DNA of 64,000 nt from Cocleimonas flava (GTDB lineage: Bacteria > Pseudomonadota > Gammaproteobacteria > Thiotrichales > Thiotrichaceae). The translations under genes and the position numbers were made by a program. The notes below the pieces were generated by a model. It saw nothing but the letters and a program-made list of their open reading frames with translations. It searched no databases and was not told the DNA's origin. The stretch covers positions 1,116,001 through 1,180,000 of the forward strand of contig NZ_SMFQ01000003.1 in the NCBI RefSeq assembly GCF_004339015.1, written 5' to 3'. Shown here in pieces: positions 51,511 to 60,195 of this stretch (positions are counted from its first letter, which is position 1; each line of letters starts with the position of its first letter).

Positions 51511-53196
51511 TTAATTATTTTCTGAAGTCGCCATTTTCCGCAAATCACCACGAATAATTTTACCCGTCGTGGTCATTGGCATTGCGTCTATAAAGCGTAC
51601 TTCCCTTGGATACTCATGCGCGGCTAAACGCGATTTAACGTATTGGGCAATCTCATCTGCAAGTTCCGGAGATTCATTATACCCGTCTGTAAGTGTCACA
51701 TAAGCGGTAACAAGTTCCCCTCTTATTTCATCTGGCTTACCCACTGCCCCAGCTAACTGCACAGCAGGGTGTGAAATCAGGCAATATTCAATTTCTGCAG
51801 GTCCAATTCGATACCCCCCCGAACAAATAACATCGTCATCACGACCCACGAAGCGCAAGCGACCATCTTCTTCGCGGACGCCACGATCTCCTAAAAATAG
51901 CCACTCAATATCACCAAATTTCTTGGTTTTCTCTGCTGTCGCCTCGGGCTTATTCCAGTATTCGATAAACATAACCGGGTTAGGCACTTGGACTGCAATG
52001 GCACCTTCTTCGCCTGCTTTTTTAATCTCTCCGGTTTCGGCATCAATCACATCAACCACAAACCCGGGAGCCGCACGCCCCATCACACCTGGCGCAGGAT
52101 ATTCCTGAGCAGAACAGGCGGCAACAATCATATTGCATTCGGTTTGTCCGTAAAATTCATTAATCGTTGTGCCTAGTGCTTTTTCACCCCACTCGATAAG
52201 TTCAGTGCCCAGAGTTTCGCCACCACTGGCGACTGAGCGCATTTTTATTCCAAACTTCTCAGCATCAGGAACTAATCTCATCATTTTTAAAGCGGTTGGC
52301 GGCAAGAATGCATTGCGGATATTGTGTTTTTTAATCAACTCTAAAGCAGCAACGTTATTAAATTTAGAGAAACGATATGCCACCGTAGGAATTCCGTGAT
52401 GTAAGGCTGGCATTAATACATCTAGCAAACCTCCAATCCACGCCCAATCGGCTGGCGTCCAGAATTTATCACCCTCGTGAGGCAGGAAATTATGACTCAT
52501 TTCAACACCAGGAAGATGTCCCAATAACGTACGATGCGCTTGCAATGCCCCTTTCGGGTTCCCTGTCGTGCCTGATGTATAAATCAGTAAGGCGGCATCC
52601 TCAGAATGCGTTTTTACCGGAGTAAACTCTGTACTTTCTCCTTGATAAAAATCGTGAAAGTTTTCAGCGTTTGCGCCTGCACCATCAACAGAAAAAACAT
52701 GTTTAAGCTCTGGTAGCTCATCCCTGATACTGGCTATTTTTGCCGCGCCTTCTGTATTGGTTATCACCACCTTGGCACTGGAATCTCGTAATCGGTGCAA
52801 TAAGGCTTCCTGACCAAAAAGGGTGAATAATGGAATCGACACACAAGCCATTTTTGTCACGGCAATATGCGCAATTGCAGTCTCAACACATTGCGGTAAT
52901 AACACCCCAACACGATCACCTATTTCATTGTCTTTTCGCTCAACACCTAATTTAGCCAAGGCATTTGCCAATTGGTTCGACATCGCTTTTAAATCAGCGT
53001 AACTATATTCTTCGAAGTCACCATTTTCTTCAACATCAATCAATGCAATACGATCTGGATCAGCCTCCGCCCAACGATCGCAGATATCCACACCTATATT
53101 GAAATACTCTGGAATATCCCAGGTTAATGCAGCACAGGTCTCCTCATACGTTTTTTTTTCTTCTAACACCGAATGTTCTCCCACTTCTTTATACAA
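51511..53196 (-). CDS. AMP-binding acyl-CoA synthetase
   Basis: This 561-residue adenylate-forming enzyme activates a carboxylic acid with ATP and loads it on CoA. The signatures are IYTSGTTGNPKGAL (about 204-217), NEFYGQTECN, LFLGDRGVRE, and the hinge/C-terminal lysine motif MTTTGKIIRGDLR. It is closest in feel to acetyl- or medium-chain acyl-CoA synthetases of the ACSM type. Substrate length cannot be told. The downstream hypothetical gene is probably in the same operon. Confidence 0.92.
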   Translation of the reverse strand: MYKEVGEHSVLEEKKTYEETCAALTWDIPEYFNIGVDICDRWAEADPDRIALIDVEENGDFEEYSYADLKAMSNQLANALAKLGVERKDNEIGDRVGVLLPQCVETAIAHIAVTKMACVSIPLFTLFGQEALLHRLRDSSAKVVITNTEGAAKIASIRDELPELKHVFSVDGAGANAENFHDFYQGESTEFTPVKTHSEDAALLIYTSGTTGNPKGALQAHRTLLGHLPGVEMSHNFLPHEGDKFWTPADWAWIGGLLDVLMPALHHGIPTVAYRFSKFNNVAALELIKKHNIRNAFLPPTALKMMRLVPDAEKFGIKMRSVASGGETLGTELIEWGEKALGTTINEFYGQTECNMIVAACSAQEYPAPGVMGRAAPGFVVDVIDAETGEIKKAGEEGAIAVQVPNPVMFIEYWNKPEATAEKTKKFGDIEWLFLGDRGVREEDGRLRFVGRDDDVICSGGYRIGPAEIEYCLISHPAVQLAGAVGKPDEIRGELVTAYVTLTDGYNESPELADEIAQYVKSRLAAHEYPREVRFIDAMPMTTTGKIIRGDLRKMATSENN

Positions 53197-53368
53197 TTAT
53201 TAATAATTATGCGAACTACCTTGAGTTTAGAACAAAAAACAACGGATATTTAAAGAAGCGGAAATGAAGCATAAATACAGCTTGTCAGTAACTCTTAGTC
53301 AGCATTCGACAATAAGATATACTATCGATAACAAATTCAACAACTGTAAAAAACACAAGGTCAAAAAA

Positions 53369-53845
53369 ATGAATAAGCTGTACCTATTGGGAATTATTGG
53401 CCTTGTAGTCTTTTTGTTTTTCGGTCAGTCCAGCGATATGCCAACCGCAAATCTGCAGGTACATAATGAAGACCCTTATAACGAGATGGATGGCTCAGTC
53501 GGTGGTCGTTGTCTGGGTGGAAAATGCCTGACGGTATACGTCGCGCCATGGTGTCCCGCTTGTAAAAGCTTACGACCCACGATTATTGATATGGTGGAAA
53601 CACTCGAAAAAGAAGGCATCGAAGTGAAAGTAATTATCGGCAAAGATTCGCAACAAGCGACAGAACAATATGCCAAAAGCTACCCGTTCCCTGTTTTGCT
53701 CGACCCTCAGGGAAATTTCTTTCAAAAGGCCAATCAACGCGGCGTCCCCTTCTTTATGGTTAGCGATAGCAAAGGAAAGGTTGTCAGCCAAATGGCTGGA
53801 GGCACCACACATATTCCTACCATGCGTGAACAACTAAAGATTTAA
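53369..53845 (+). CDS. Membrane-anchored thioredoxin-like protein
   Basis: This 158-residue protein has an N-terminal anchor (LYLLGIIGLVVFLFFG) and a thioredoxin fold with CPAC in VAPWCPACKSLRPTI (about 65-79) and a cis-proline in QRGVPFFMV. The ATG at 53369 has AAGG upstream and starts right before the anchor; the frame start at 53264 is rejected. Acting on the periplasmic side, it probably reduces or isomerises disulfides. A second cysteine pair (GRCLGGKC) just before the active site is an extra feature. Single gene. Confidence 0.85.
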   Translation: MNKLYLLGIIGLVVFLFFGQSSDMPTANLQVHNEDPYNEMDGSVGGRCLGGKCLTVYVAPWCPACKSLRPTIIDMVETLEKEGIEVKVIIGKDSQQATEQYAKSYPFPVLLDPQGNFFQKANQRGVPFFMVSDSKGKVVSQMAGGTTHIPTMREQLKI

Positions 53846-53907
53846 TTTATCTTAGCTGTTTAGTTAAAACTAGAACTAAAGATAAAGAAGGCTTTCTATT
53901 TTAGAAA

Positions 53908-53937
53908 GCCACCCCCCACCTTTGAGGCACTTTTTTT
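53908..53937 (+). repeat. C-run/T-run interspersed element, copy 11
   Basis: GCCAC6 ACCTTTGAGGCAC followed by T7, between convergent genes. The T-tract ends 2 bp before the stop codon of the SDR gene. Confidence 0.8.
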
Positions 53938-53939
53938 AA

Positions 53940-54743
53940 TCAGGAAACGCCTTCTAAAATACTCTCAATAGCAGCTACAACTGCTTCTGATTTTTGTTGA
54001 TTCAATGCATCTTGATGCGGTGATGCAAATTGCTTCGAATCATTATCGAAGTATTTACCCGAAGCATTTGCAAACTCATCCGATAATGCTGCACGTGTCA
54101 GAATATCTGCACCGATATTTAAATCACTACCTTCAACACCAAAACCTTCTTTGACCATTTTACTGGCAAGTAATGATCCCGGGTTTACAGCAACGATCAT
54201 GGGTCCATCTTTCAGTTTTTCTGCGAGAACACTCGACCACATAGTGATAGCCAACTTACTCTGTGCGTAGGCCCCCATATCATCGAGTCTGGCTTTACCA
54301 TAGAGCGCATCGATACTGACAGGCGCTTGTGCGGCAGACGATAAATTAACGACTCGTCCATTGTTACCTAGTAGTGGTAGCAATTGTTGCGTTAACAAAT
54401 AAGGTGCCAATGTATTCACCACAAAACGTACATCAAGACCATCTGGCGTCATAGGATCATTGATTTTAAAAACACCGGCATTATTGATAAGCACATCAAG
54501 ACTGTCGTGTTTCTCAGCCACTGCATCTGCAAATTTCTTTACCTCAGACAAATTCGATAAATCCGCCACATAGCTTTCGATGTTCGCTCCCTCTACCTGA
54601 GACGACAAGGTGTTAACCACGTCTTCCAGTTTTTGAGAATTGCGTCCGTGCAGCAATAAATGGTTACCTTGTTCTAACAACATTTTTGCTGTTGCTAAGC
54701 CAATGCCGTCTGTGGCACCTGTAAGTAGAATTGTCTTTTTCAT
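53940..54743 (-). CDS. Short-chain dehydrogenase/reductase
   Basis: This 267-residue SDR has the NAD(P) motif TGATDGIGLA (7-16), NNAG (about 87-90), the catalytic serine in VNLSSAA and YAQSK (about 158-162, tyrosine and lysine). The sequence resembles WW-domain oxidoreductase/retinol-dehydrogenase-like SDRs. It is the last gene of the operon controlled by the divergent LysR gene, 11 bp after the flavin-dependent oxidoreductase. Substrate unknown. Confidence 0.9.
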   Translation of the reverse strand: MKKTILLTGATDGIGLATAKMLLEQGNHLLLHGRNSQKLEDVVNTLSSQVEGANIESYVADLSNLSEVKKFADAVAEKHDSLDVLINNAGVFKINDPMTPDGLDVRFVVNTLAPYLLTQQLLPLLGNNGRVVNLSSAAQAPVSIDALYGKARLDDMGAYAQSKLAITMWSSVLAEKLKDGPMIVAVNPGSLLASKMVKEGFGVEGSDLNIGADILTRAALSDEFANASGKYFDNDSKQFASPHQDALNQQKSEAVVAAIESILEGVS

Positions 54744-54754
54744 TGTCTAATCTC

Positions 54755-55735
54755 TTATGATTGAAAGCCTGAACTCGGAAAGTCAGGTAAAATTTTGTCA
54801 GATAAACGTTTTAGCGTCGTCTCAATATCCGCCTGATTAAAGCGCAGATTAATCGCCACATGGTTTACACCAATCTCTTCAAGTGACGATAAATAATCTC
54901 GAAGGTAATTAACCCCCGAACGGAATCCCAGATGTATCGGTTGCGGAGTTGCATCATCATCTTCAACCAAGTCGATGTAGAGCGATTGGGATACCGGCTT
55001 GAATGGCGCATCTAACTCTTTGGCACGCGAACGCCAACTTGAGATTAAACGCTGTTGAGCTTGCACATTACGCGGATAAGTTACCCAGCCATCACCATTA
55101 CTCGCGAGCCAATCCGGTGATTGCTGACTGCCACCCGTTATCATCAACGGTAATCTACCCGAGGATGGTTTTGGCAACATGTCCATTCCACCGTAAGGCG
55201 TGCCATAGTCATTTTCGAACGCAGGAGCGGTTTCCCACATGCGTTTGATGTATTCAAAACTGTCTCGGAAACGTTTCCCCCGATCATCAAATGACATATT
55301 CAGCGCAGGGTATTCTTCGGGTCTATCGCCTGAAGCTATTCCCAAAATTAAACGCCCACCTGATAGCACATCCGCAGTCGCCGCTGCTTTGGCAACATGT
55401 GCAGGATGACGCAAAGGTAGGACGATACTGCCCGTTGCGAGTGAGATTCTTTTAGTGTGCGCCGCCAAAAAACCCAGATAAACAAAAGGATCATAAGTTT
55501 GTCCTGCATCACCAAACGATGGCACATTGAACGGCACATCTCTCAACCAGATAGAAGCAAACCCGAGCGCTTCAGCCAGTTGAACACGTTCGATATGGTG
55601 TTCCATACTAGGCACGGGACTATTATTATAGTTCTCTATCGCTACAACCAGGCCTACACTCAATTTATTAGGACGGAATACGTTATTGTAACCACGGTTT
55701 ATTTCTGGAAAGGCTGTTTGGTCAGTACTTTTCAT
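54755..55735 (-). CDS. LLM-class flavin-dependent oxidoreductase
   Basis: This 326-residue luciferase-like monooxygenase family protein has LGFASIWLRDVPFN, ISLATGSIVLPLRHPAHVAKAAATAD and GGRLILGIASGDRPEEY, all typical of the bacterial luciferase-like fold that uses FMN or F420. It sits between DUF1330 and SDR genes in the LysR-linked operon. Such enzymes oxidise or reduce small organic compounds; the substrate is not evident. Confidence 0.9.
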   Translation of the reverse strand: MKSTDQTAFPEINRGYNNVFRPNKLSVGLVVAIENYNNSPVPSMEHHIERVQLAEALGFASIWLRDVPFNVPSFGDAGQTYDPFVYLGFLAAHTKRISLATGSIVLPLRHPAHVAKAAATADVLSGGRLILGIASGDRPEEYPALNMSFDDRGKRFRDSFEYIKRMWETAPAFENDYGTPYGGMDMLPKPSSGRLPLMITGGSQQSPDWLASNGDGWVTYPRNVQAQQRLISSWRSRAKELDAPFKPVSQSLYIDLVEDDDATPQPIHLGFRSGVNYLRDYLSSLEEIGVNHVAINLRFNQADIETTLKRLSDKILPDFPSSGFQS

Positions 55736-55782
55736 AATGATTCTTCTATCTGGGTTCTGGATTTAAATTAAATGGTTTAAGT

Positions 55783-56079
55783 TTAATCTTCCTTACCTTC
55801 AATAAGAACATGATTACTAATAGAACCTTCAGTGCGTCCTTTTAGAAGAGGTGCATATTCCGGATCATTCATAAATGTGATTGCCGCTTCTTTTGAAGGC
55901 CACTGAATTATAACGCGTATAGCAACATCATCACCCTTACCTTCTAAACGTTCGTGCACTGGGGTATTCGCTAAATATTTACCACCATGTGTTGTCACTA
56001 AACGATTCGCAGACGCAACATAATTCGCGATCCAATCTTCATTGGTTGGCGTTACTTCTAATACTGAATAATAAGACAT
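55783..56079 (-). CDS. DUF1330 domain-containing protein
   Basis: This 98-residue protein of the dimeric alpha/beta-barrel type starts MSYYSVLEVTPTNEDWIANY and contains VTTHGGKYLANTPVHERLEG and VIIQWPSKEAAITFMNDPEY, the DUF1330 pattern. Such small proteins often act beside oxidoreductases on small organic substrates. Second gene of the LysR-linked operon. Confidence 0.85.
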   Translation of the reverse strand: MSYYSVLEVTPTNEDWIANYVASANRLVTTHGGKYLANTPVHERLEGKGDDVAIRVIIQWPSKEAAITFMNDPEYAPLLKGRTEGSISNHVLIEGKED

Positions 56080-56152
56080 ATAGTTTTCCTTAAATATTGA
56101 TGACTTAACCTGGTATTACTTAATTAATACCAGGTTAGTTCTAAACAAATAC

Positions 56153-57142
56153 TTAGTTGATATTGACAACAACTTTACCCGTTGCTTCACCACTAGCTAA
56201 TCGAGCATGAGCTGCACCCACCTCAGCTAAAGAAAATGCATTATCATCTAAAATCGGCTTTAAATTCCCTGCTTCTACAATGTTAGTGATCTCACTAAGG
56301 ATTTGACCATGCACTTCACGTTTATGGTTGTATAGCATTGGAATCAGCATGAATACTACGTGCAAAGACAAGCCTTTGAAATGTGCAGGAGATAAATCTA
56401 TTTCCAGTAATGAAACGGTTGATGCGATTTGACCATTCAGAGCAGCCGCTTCAAATGAGTTCGTCATATTCTCACCGCCTACCGTATCAAAGATAACATC
56501 AAAACCCGCACCATCAGTATGCTTTGCGACATAATCAGCTACGCTATCTGTTTGATAATTAATCGCTTTAGCGCCTAGTTTTTCGATGATACCCAATTGC
56601 TTATCAGTACCACCGGTTGCATAAACATCTGCGCCAAAATGACGCGCTAACTGTAAAGCCAAATGCCCCACACCACCTGCACCACCATGAACGAGTACTT
56701 GCTGTCCTGCAGAAATACCTGCACGTTTCAAACCTTCATAAGCAGTGATTCCCACTAACGGAATTGCAGCCGCTTCACGCATTGAGATATTTTTAGCTTT
56801 ACGAGCAATTAACTTAGCATCAGCAACAATGTATTCTGCCAATGTACCCGGAAGATCGGCTAAACCGCCAGCACAACCATAAACTTCATCACCCACTGCA
56901 AAATCAGTCACACCTTCACCGACTTCTTCAATCGTACCTGCAAAGTCCATACCTAAAATAGCAGGCGCATCTGGTGATAAAGGTAGTTCTTTACCCATTT
57001 GACGAATCATTGTATCGACGGTGTTAACGCTAGTCGCCGCAATGTTTACCAATACGTGACCTGCTTTAATTTCTGGTTTTGCTACTTCGGCAGACTCAAA
57101 TACTTCTGGTCCACCAAAATCATTAATAATCATTGCTTTCAT
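56153..57142 (-). CDS. NADPH:quinone reductase-like medium-chain dehydrogenase
   Basis: This 329-residue MDR protein without the structural zinc cysteine cluster has PAILGMDFAGTIEEVGEGV, AAAIPLVGITAYEGLKRAGI and the cofactor loop VHGGAGGVGHLALQLA (about 150-165). It belongs to the quinone-oxidoreductase branch that reduces quinones or alpha,beta-unsaturated carbonyls with NADPH. First gene of an operon running to the SDR at 53940 and divergent from a LysR regulator. Confidence 0.9.
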   Translation of the reverse strand: MKAMIINDFGGPEVFESAEVAKPEIKAGHVLVNIAATSVNTVDTMIRQMGKELPLSPDAPAILGMDFAGTIEEVGEGVTDFAVGDEVYGCAGGLADLPGTLAEYIVADAKLIARKAKNISMREAAAIPLVGITAYEGLKRAGISAGQQVLVHGGAGGVGHLALQLARHFGADVYATGGTDKQLGIIEKLGAKAINYQTDSVADYVAKHTDGAGFDVIFDTVGGENMTNSFEAAALNGQIASTVSLLEIDLSPAHFKGLSLHVVFMLIPMLYNHKREVHGQILSEITNIVEAGNLKPILDDNAFSLAEVGAAHARLASGEATGKVVVNIN

Positions 57143-57214
57143 TTTTACTATCTCTATTTGATTGATTGTGAGACTAGTATAATTATCTAATATAAAATGA
57201 TAATAGACTAATAT

Positions 57215-57238
57215 ATAAAATCAGTTTTCTGATTTTAT
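57215..57238. promoter_or_regulatory. Perfect palindrome, candidate LysR operator
   Basis: ATAAAATCAG-TTTT-CTGATTTTAT has perfect 10-bp arms and lies between the divergent LysR and oxidoreductase genes, 60 bp before the LysR start and 72 bp before the MDR start. LysR proteins usually bind such dyads between divergent promoters. Confidence 0.65.
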
Positions 57239-57298
57239 TGATAATAGAAAACCTGATATTGATGAAACAATAAAATTGAGCAGGGTAATAGCCAAAAC

Positions 57299-58195
57299 AT
57301 GAACATAGAACATCTCAAACTATTCGTGCGACTTGCCGCAACCAATAACATCAGCTCCGCTGGTCAAGAGCTAGGCTTATCCCCTGCGGTTTCCAGTTCG
57401 CACATCAACAAGCTGGAAGAAAGATTAGGCGTTCGATTACTGCATCGCACCACCCGAAAAGTATCGCTCACAGAAGAAGGCGAAGCGTTTCTGCCTCATG
57501 CGGTAGAAGTATTATCCAGTGTCGAAGCAGCCAGAGCATCGGTCGGTGCAGGCGAAGTATTCCCCAGAGGAGTCTTAAGAGTGACCGCACCCGCTTCATT
57601 TGGCGGCATGCACATGATGCCCGCAGTAAAAGACTTCTTAACACGCTATCCTGATCTGACTATCGACTTTCGCTTTTCAGATGCCATTGTCGATCTGGTA
57701 GAAGGTGGATTTGATATTGCCATTCGTAATTCAGACCTCAAAGACTCCACATTAATCGCACGCAAATTAGCACCTGATAATCGAATCATCTGCGCCTCTC
57801 CTGAATATCTGGAAAAATTTGGCGAACCAAAGACACCACAAGAATTAGAAAACCACAACTGCATAAACCTAATGGGGCTTGAGAACTGGGTATTTGAAAC
57901 ACCCAAAGGGCAAGTCACCATAAAAACCAAAGGTCGTTTCCGATCGGATAATGGAGAAGCCGTTAGAGATGCCTGCGTCGATGGTTTAGGCATTACAATA
58001 AACTCTCAGTGGATTGCTTATAAACATCTCGAAAGCGGCGAACTGGTAGAAATTTTAAAAGACTTTCCATTGGTCTCGGATACCGCAATCTGGGCGGTAT
58101 ACCCAAGCTCTCAATTACTCGCACCCAAGGTCCGAGTATTTATTGATTACTTTTCAGAGCTTTATTCGAGCCCGGTTTATTGGGATAAAACATAA
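57299..58195 (+). CDS. LysR-family transcriptional regulator
   Basis: This 298-residue regulator has an N-terminal winged helix (LFVRLAATNNISSAGQELGLSPAVSSSHINKLEERLGVRLLHRTTRKVSLTEEG region, residues 8-60) and a periplasmic-binding-like effector domain. It is of the CrgA/AaeR-like group by overall pattern. It is divergent from the four-gene oxidoreductase operon and likely activates or represses it when a substrate binds; the palindrome at 57215-57238 may be its site. Confidence 0.93.
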   Translation: MNIEHLKLFVRLAATNNISSAGQELGLSPAVSSSHINKLEERLGVRLLHRTTRKVSLTEEGEAFLPHAVEVLSSVEAARASVGAGEVFPRGVLRVTAPASFGGMHMMPAVKDFLTRYPDLTIDFRFSDAIVDLVEGGFDIAIRNSDLKDSTLIARKLAPDNRIICASPEYLEKFGEPKTPQELENHNCINLMGLENWVFETPKGQVTIKTKGRFRSDNGEAVRDACVDGLGITINSQWIAYKHLESGELVEILKDFPLVSDTAIWAVYPSSQLLAPKVRVFIDYFSELYSSPVYWDKT

Positions 58196-58230
58196 TCTAA
58201 AAAGGGCAAAGGCTTATTTATAAACAAAAA

Positions 58231-58259
58231 GTCACCCCCCTACTTTGGGGCACTTTTTT
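58231..58259 (+). repeat. C-run/T-run interspersed element, copy 12
   Basis: GTCAC6TACTTTGGGGCAC followed by T6, 35 bp after the LysR stop. Here it is oriented as a terminator for the upstream gene. Confidence 0.8.
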
Positions 58260-58390
58260 ATTTTTCTAAGATACAACTTCTATTTTACTAGATTAAAAAT
58301 TTTCATATTTCTTACACTTTTGTTGCGTAAAGTACCCCGATTAACTGTGCTACAGTTATCTCATTCTATTAAGGAAACAGGATAAATATC

Positions 58391-59491
58391 ATGGGCTTAA
58401 CAAGCTATCGTCTATTCATTAGCAGTATTGCTTTTAGTGCACTCGTGTTAGCGGGGTGTAACAGTTCTTCTGTTGATACGAGTAAACAGGCAGCTACCAC
58501 TAACAATGATACCAAGCAAAAAGTGATGATTAATCCTGCAAAGGGAATAGATATTTCTATGTTCGCAAAGAGGTCTTTTACTGAAGCGCCTAAAATCGTT
58601 GATTGTGAAACCGCAGAAGGCACGAAAACCACGTGTTATCAAATGGTAACAGCTGGTGCACCTGCAGGACGTGAGCCAGGTCCTTTCTGCCCAAGAACAA
58701 CCTCCGACGGAGCTGATACTGGAGGCGCATGGTTTAGCAGAGATGGCGCAGGAGACTTAGTCGATATCACCGGAAATTTCATAGTAAATCTAGCCAGTTA
58801 TTACGATGATACAAACTGGAAGCTATACGACCCAGCAAGCAACAAAGTCCGTTACACAGCGACTAAAGAAGCTTGCCTAGGTGCGGCAAAACCTGATGTT
58901 GAGGAACAGTACAAGCAAAACTGTATAGAATGTGAGTTGTCGTATTTAGACGCGGATTTCTCACGAACATTCTTGATACCTACGACTCCTATCCCAGCGG
59001 CAAAAACTAGCCGAGCTAGAACAACAGGTATTGCCCTAGATGGATCAGAGCTCTCTGGACCAGCACCTGTTGATGCAATTTTAGGTGCGTATACCATTGC
59101 TGCTTTTGATGATTGTGGTGGACACATTAATGTTCATCAGGGATATCACTATCATTCTTCAACCGGATGTACAGACGCCCCAGTAAAAACTGATGATGGC
59201 TATGCACCACTGATTGGTTATGCCGCAGATGGCTATGGCATTTATGCGATGAAAGATGCACAAGGCAAGGAAGCAGAGTCACTTGATGAATGTCGTGGCA
59301 CAAGCGATGACATTCGAGGCTATCACTACCGTGCAGCAAGCCCGAGTGAGAATATGTTTATTGGCTGCCTTCACGGAGAAACCGTTCGTGCAACAGGCGG
59401 ACATGATGGACCTCCTCCTGGCGGTCGACCTGGTGGTGCTGGCAGACCTGACGGACCTCCTCCTGGTAATAACCCACCAACAAAATCGTGA
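58391..59491 (+). CDS. YHYH-domain lipoprotein
   Basis: This 366-residue protein has a lipoprotein signal (lipobox LVLAGC, cysteine near residue 22). The YHYH motif appears in GGHINVHQGYHYHSSTGC (about 245-262) and again as RGYHYRAASP. Proteins of this family are exported and widespread in aquatic bacteria; their function is not established, with metal binding suspected from the histidines. The C-terminus is a proline/glycine-rich low-complexity tail (HDGPPPGGRPGGAG onward). A smaller exported protein follows 14 bp later. Confidence 0.85.
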   Translation: MGLTSYRLFISSIAFSALVLAGCNSSSVDTSKQAATTNNDTKQKVMINPAKGIDISMFAKRSFTEAPKIVDCETAEGTKTTCYQMVTAGAPAGREPGPFCPRTTSDGADTGGAWFSRDGAGDLVDITGNFIVNLASYYDDTNWKLYDPASNKVRYTATKEACLGAAKPDVEEQYKQNCIECELSYLDADFSRTFLIPTTPIPAAKTSRARTTGIALDGSELSGPAPVDAILGAYTIAAFDDCGGHINVHQGYHYHSSTGCTDAPVKTDDGYAPLIGYAADGYGIYAMKDAQGKEAESLDECRGTSDDIRGYHYRAASPSENMFIGCLHGETVRATGGHDGPPPGGRPGGAGRPDGPPPGNNPPTKS

Positions 59492-59505
59492 TCGGGGTTC
59501 AATTA

Positions 59506-59811
59506 ATGATTCACACAATAGTATCAAGAACATCCATCAAGAGAGTAGTACTTGGTTCATTAGCGGTATCTGCATTATTACTCACAAACAGCATGGCTTA
59601 TGCGCATTCAGGTTCACTCAACAAGGTTGCGGTGGAAGTATGCAAGCAGAAACAAAAGTCACAAGCCTGTCAGTACCAAGGCGGTCATAGCGACTTGTAC
59701 ATTGGCACCTGTCAGCTGATGTCAGAAACAGATTTGATATGCGTTAGAAACAAGCCGATCCAGAAAATCGAGTCTGCAAACACAGATTCCAACAATGAGC
59801 ATAAGCATTAG
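59506..59811 (+). CDS. Small exported protein following the YHYH lipoprotein
   Basis: This 101-residue protein has a signal peptide (VVLGSLAVSALLLTNSMAYA, cleaved before HSG). The mature part begins HSGSLNKVAVEVCKQKQKSQACQYQGG, with cysteines C-x8-C and later C-x9-C-like spacing (GTCQLMSETDLICVRN) that could form two disulfides, and ends in a histidine-rich tail (NEHKH). Similar small proteins often follow YHYH genes. I use the ATG at 59506; the GTG at 59488 overlaps the previous stop. Function unknown. Confidence 0.75.
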   Translation: MIHTIVSRTSIKRVVLGSLAVSALLLTNSMAYAHSGSLNKVAVEVCKQKQKSQACQYQGGHSDLYIGTCQLMSETDLICVRNKPIQKIESANTDSNNEHKH

Positions 59812-59909
59812 CGCAGATAAATAGTCTCTGTAATCTTTTAGCTCCGATCGTGTAAACGTGGCGTATTTGTTAAAATTGCGCCACTGTTTATCCAGCGATT
59901 CACCTATTC

Positions 59910-60125
59910 TTATTTATCCTGTTCACGCCTTAACCATTCTGCGGCAACATCACCCATTGTTTTAGCTTCTCCATTTTTAATCCAGCCCATAAACGGTCGG
60001 TTAAATTTAAAGTCGGGGCCACAAACATCGGTTAAAAAACGCCTGACGTTCTGGGTGTTACGGTAGCTATCAGTAACCGGAGTGTCCGTTGTTATTTGAT
60101 CACAGTGCCAATCAAAATTATCCAT
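59910..60125 (-). CDS. DUF6434 domain-containing protein
   Basis: This 71-residue protein starts MDNFDWHCDQITTDTPVTDSY and contains NTQNVRRFLTDVCGPDFKFNRPFMGWIK, matching short DUF6434 proteins. AAAAGGAGAAA precedes the ATG. A compact, probably DNA-binding (SAP-like) cytoplasmic protein; the role is unknown. A weak hairpin GTGGCG/CGCCAC lies at 59858-59884 after its stop. Confidence 0.8.
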   Translation of the reverse strand: MDNFDWHCDQITTDTPVTDSYRNTQNVRRFLTDVCGPDFKFNRPFMGWIKNGEAKTMGDVAAEWLRREQDK

Positions 60126-60159
60126 ACAGTATTTCTCCTTTTAGTTGGTTAGTTATTTA

Positions 60160-60188
60160 GTCACCCCCCTACTTTGAGGCAATTTTTT
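60160..60188 (+). repeat. C-run/T-run interspersed element, copy 13
   Basis: GTCAC6TACTTTGAGGCAA followed by T6, between two minus-strand genes, 7 bp after the stop of the second TrpRS gene. Confidence 0.8.
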
Positions 60189-60195
60189 GAGTCGA

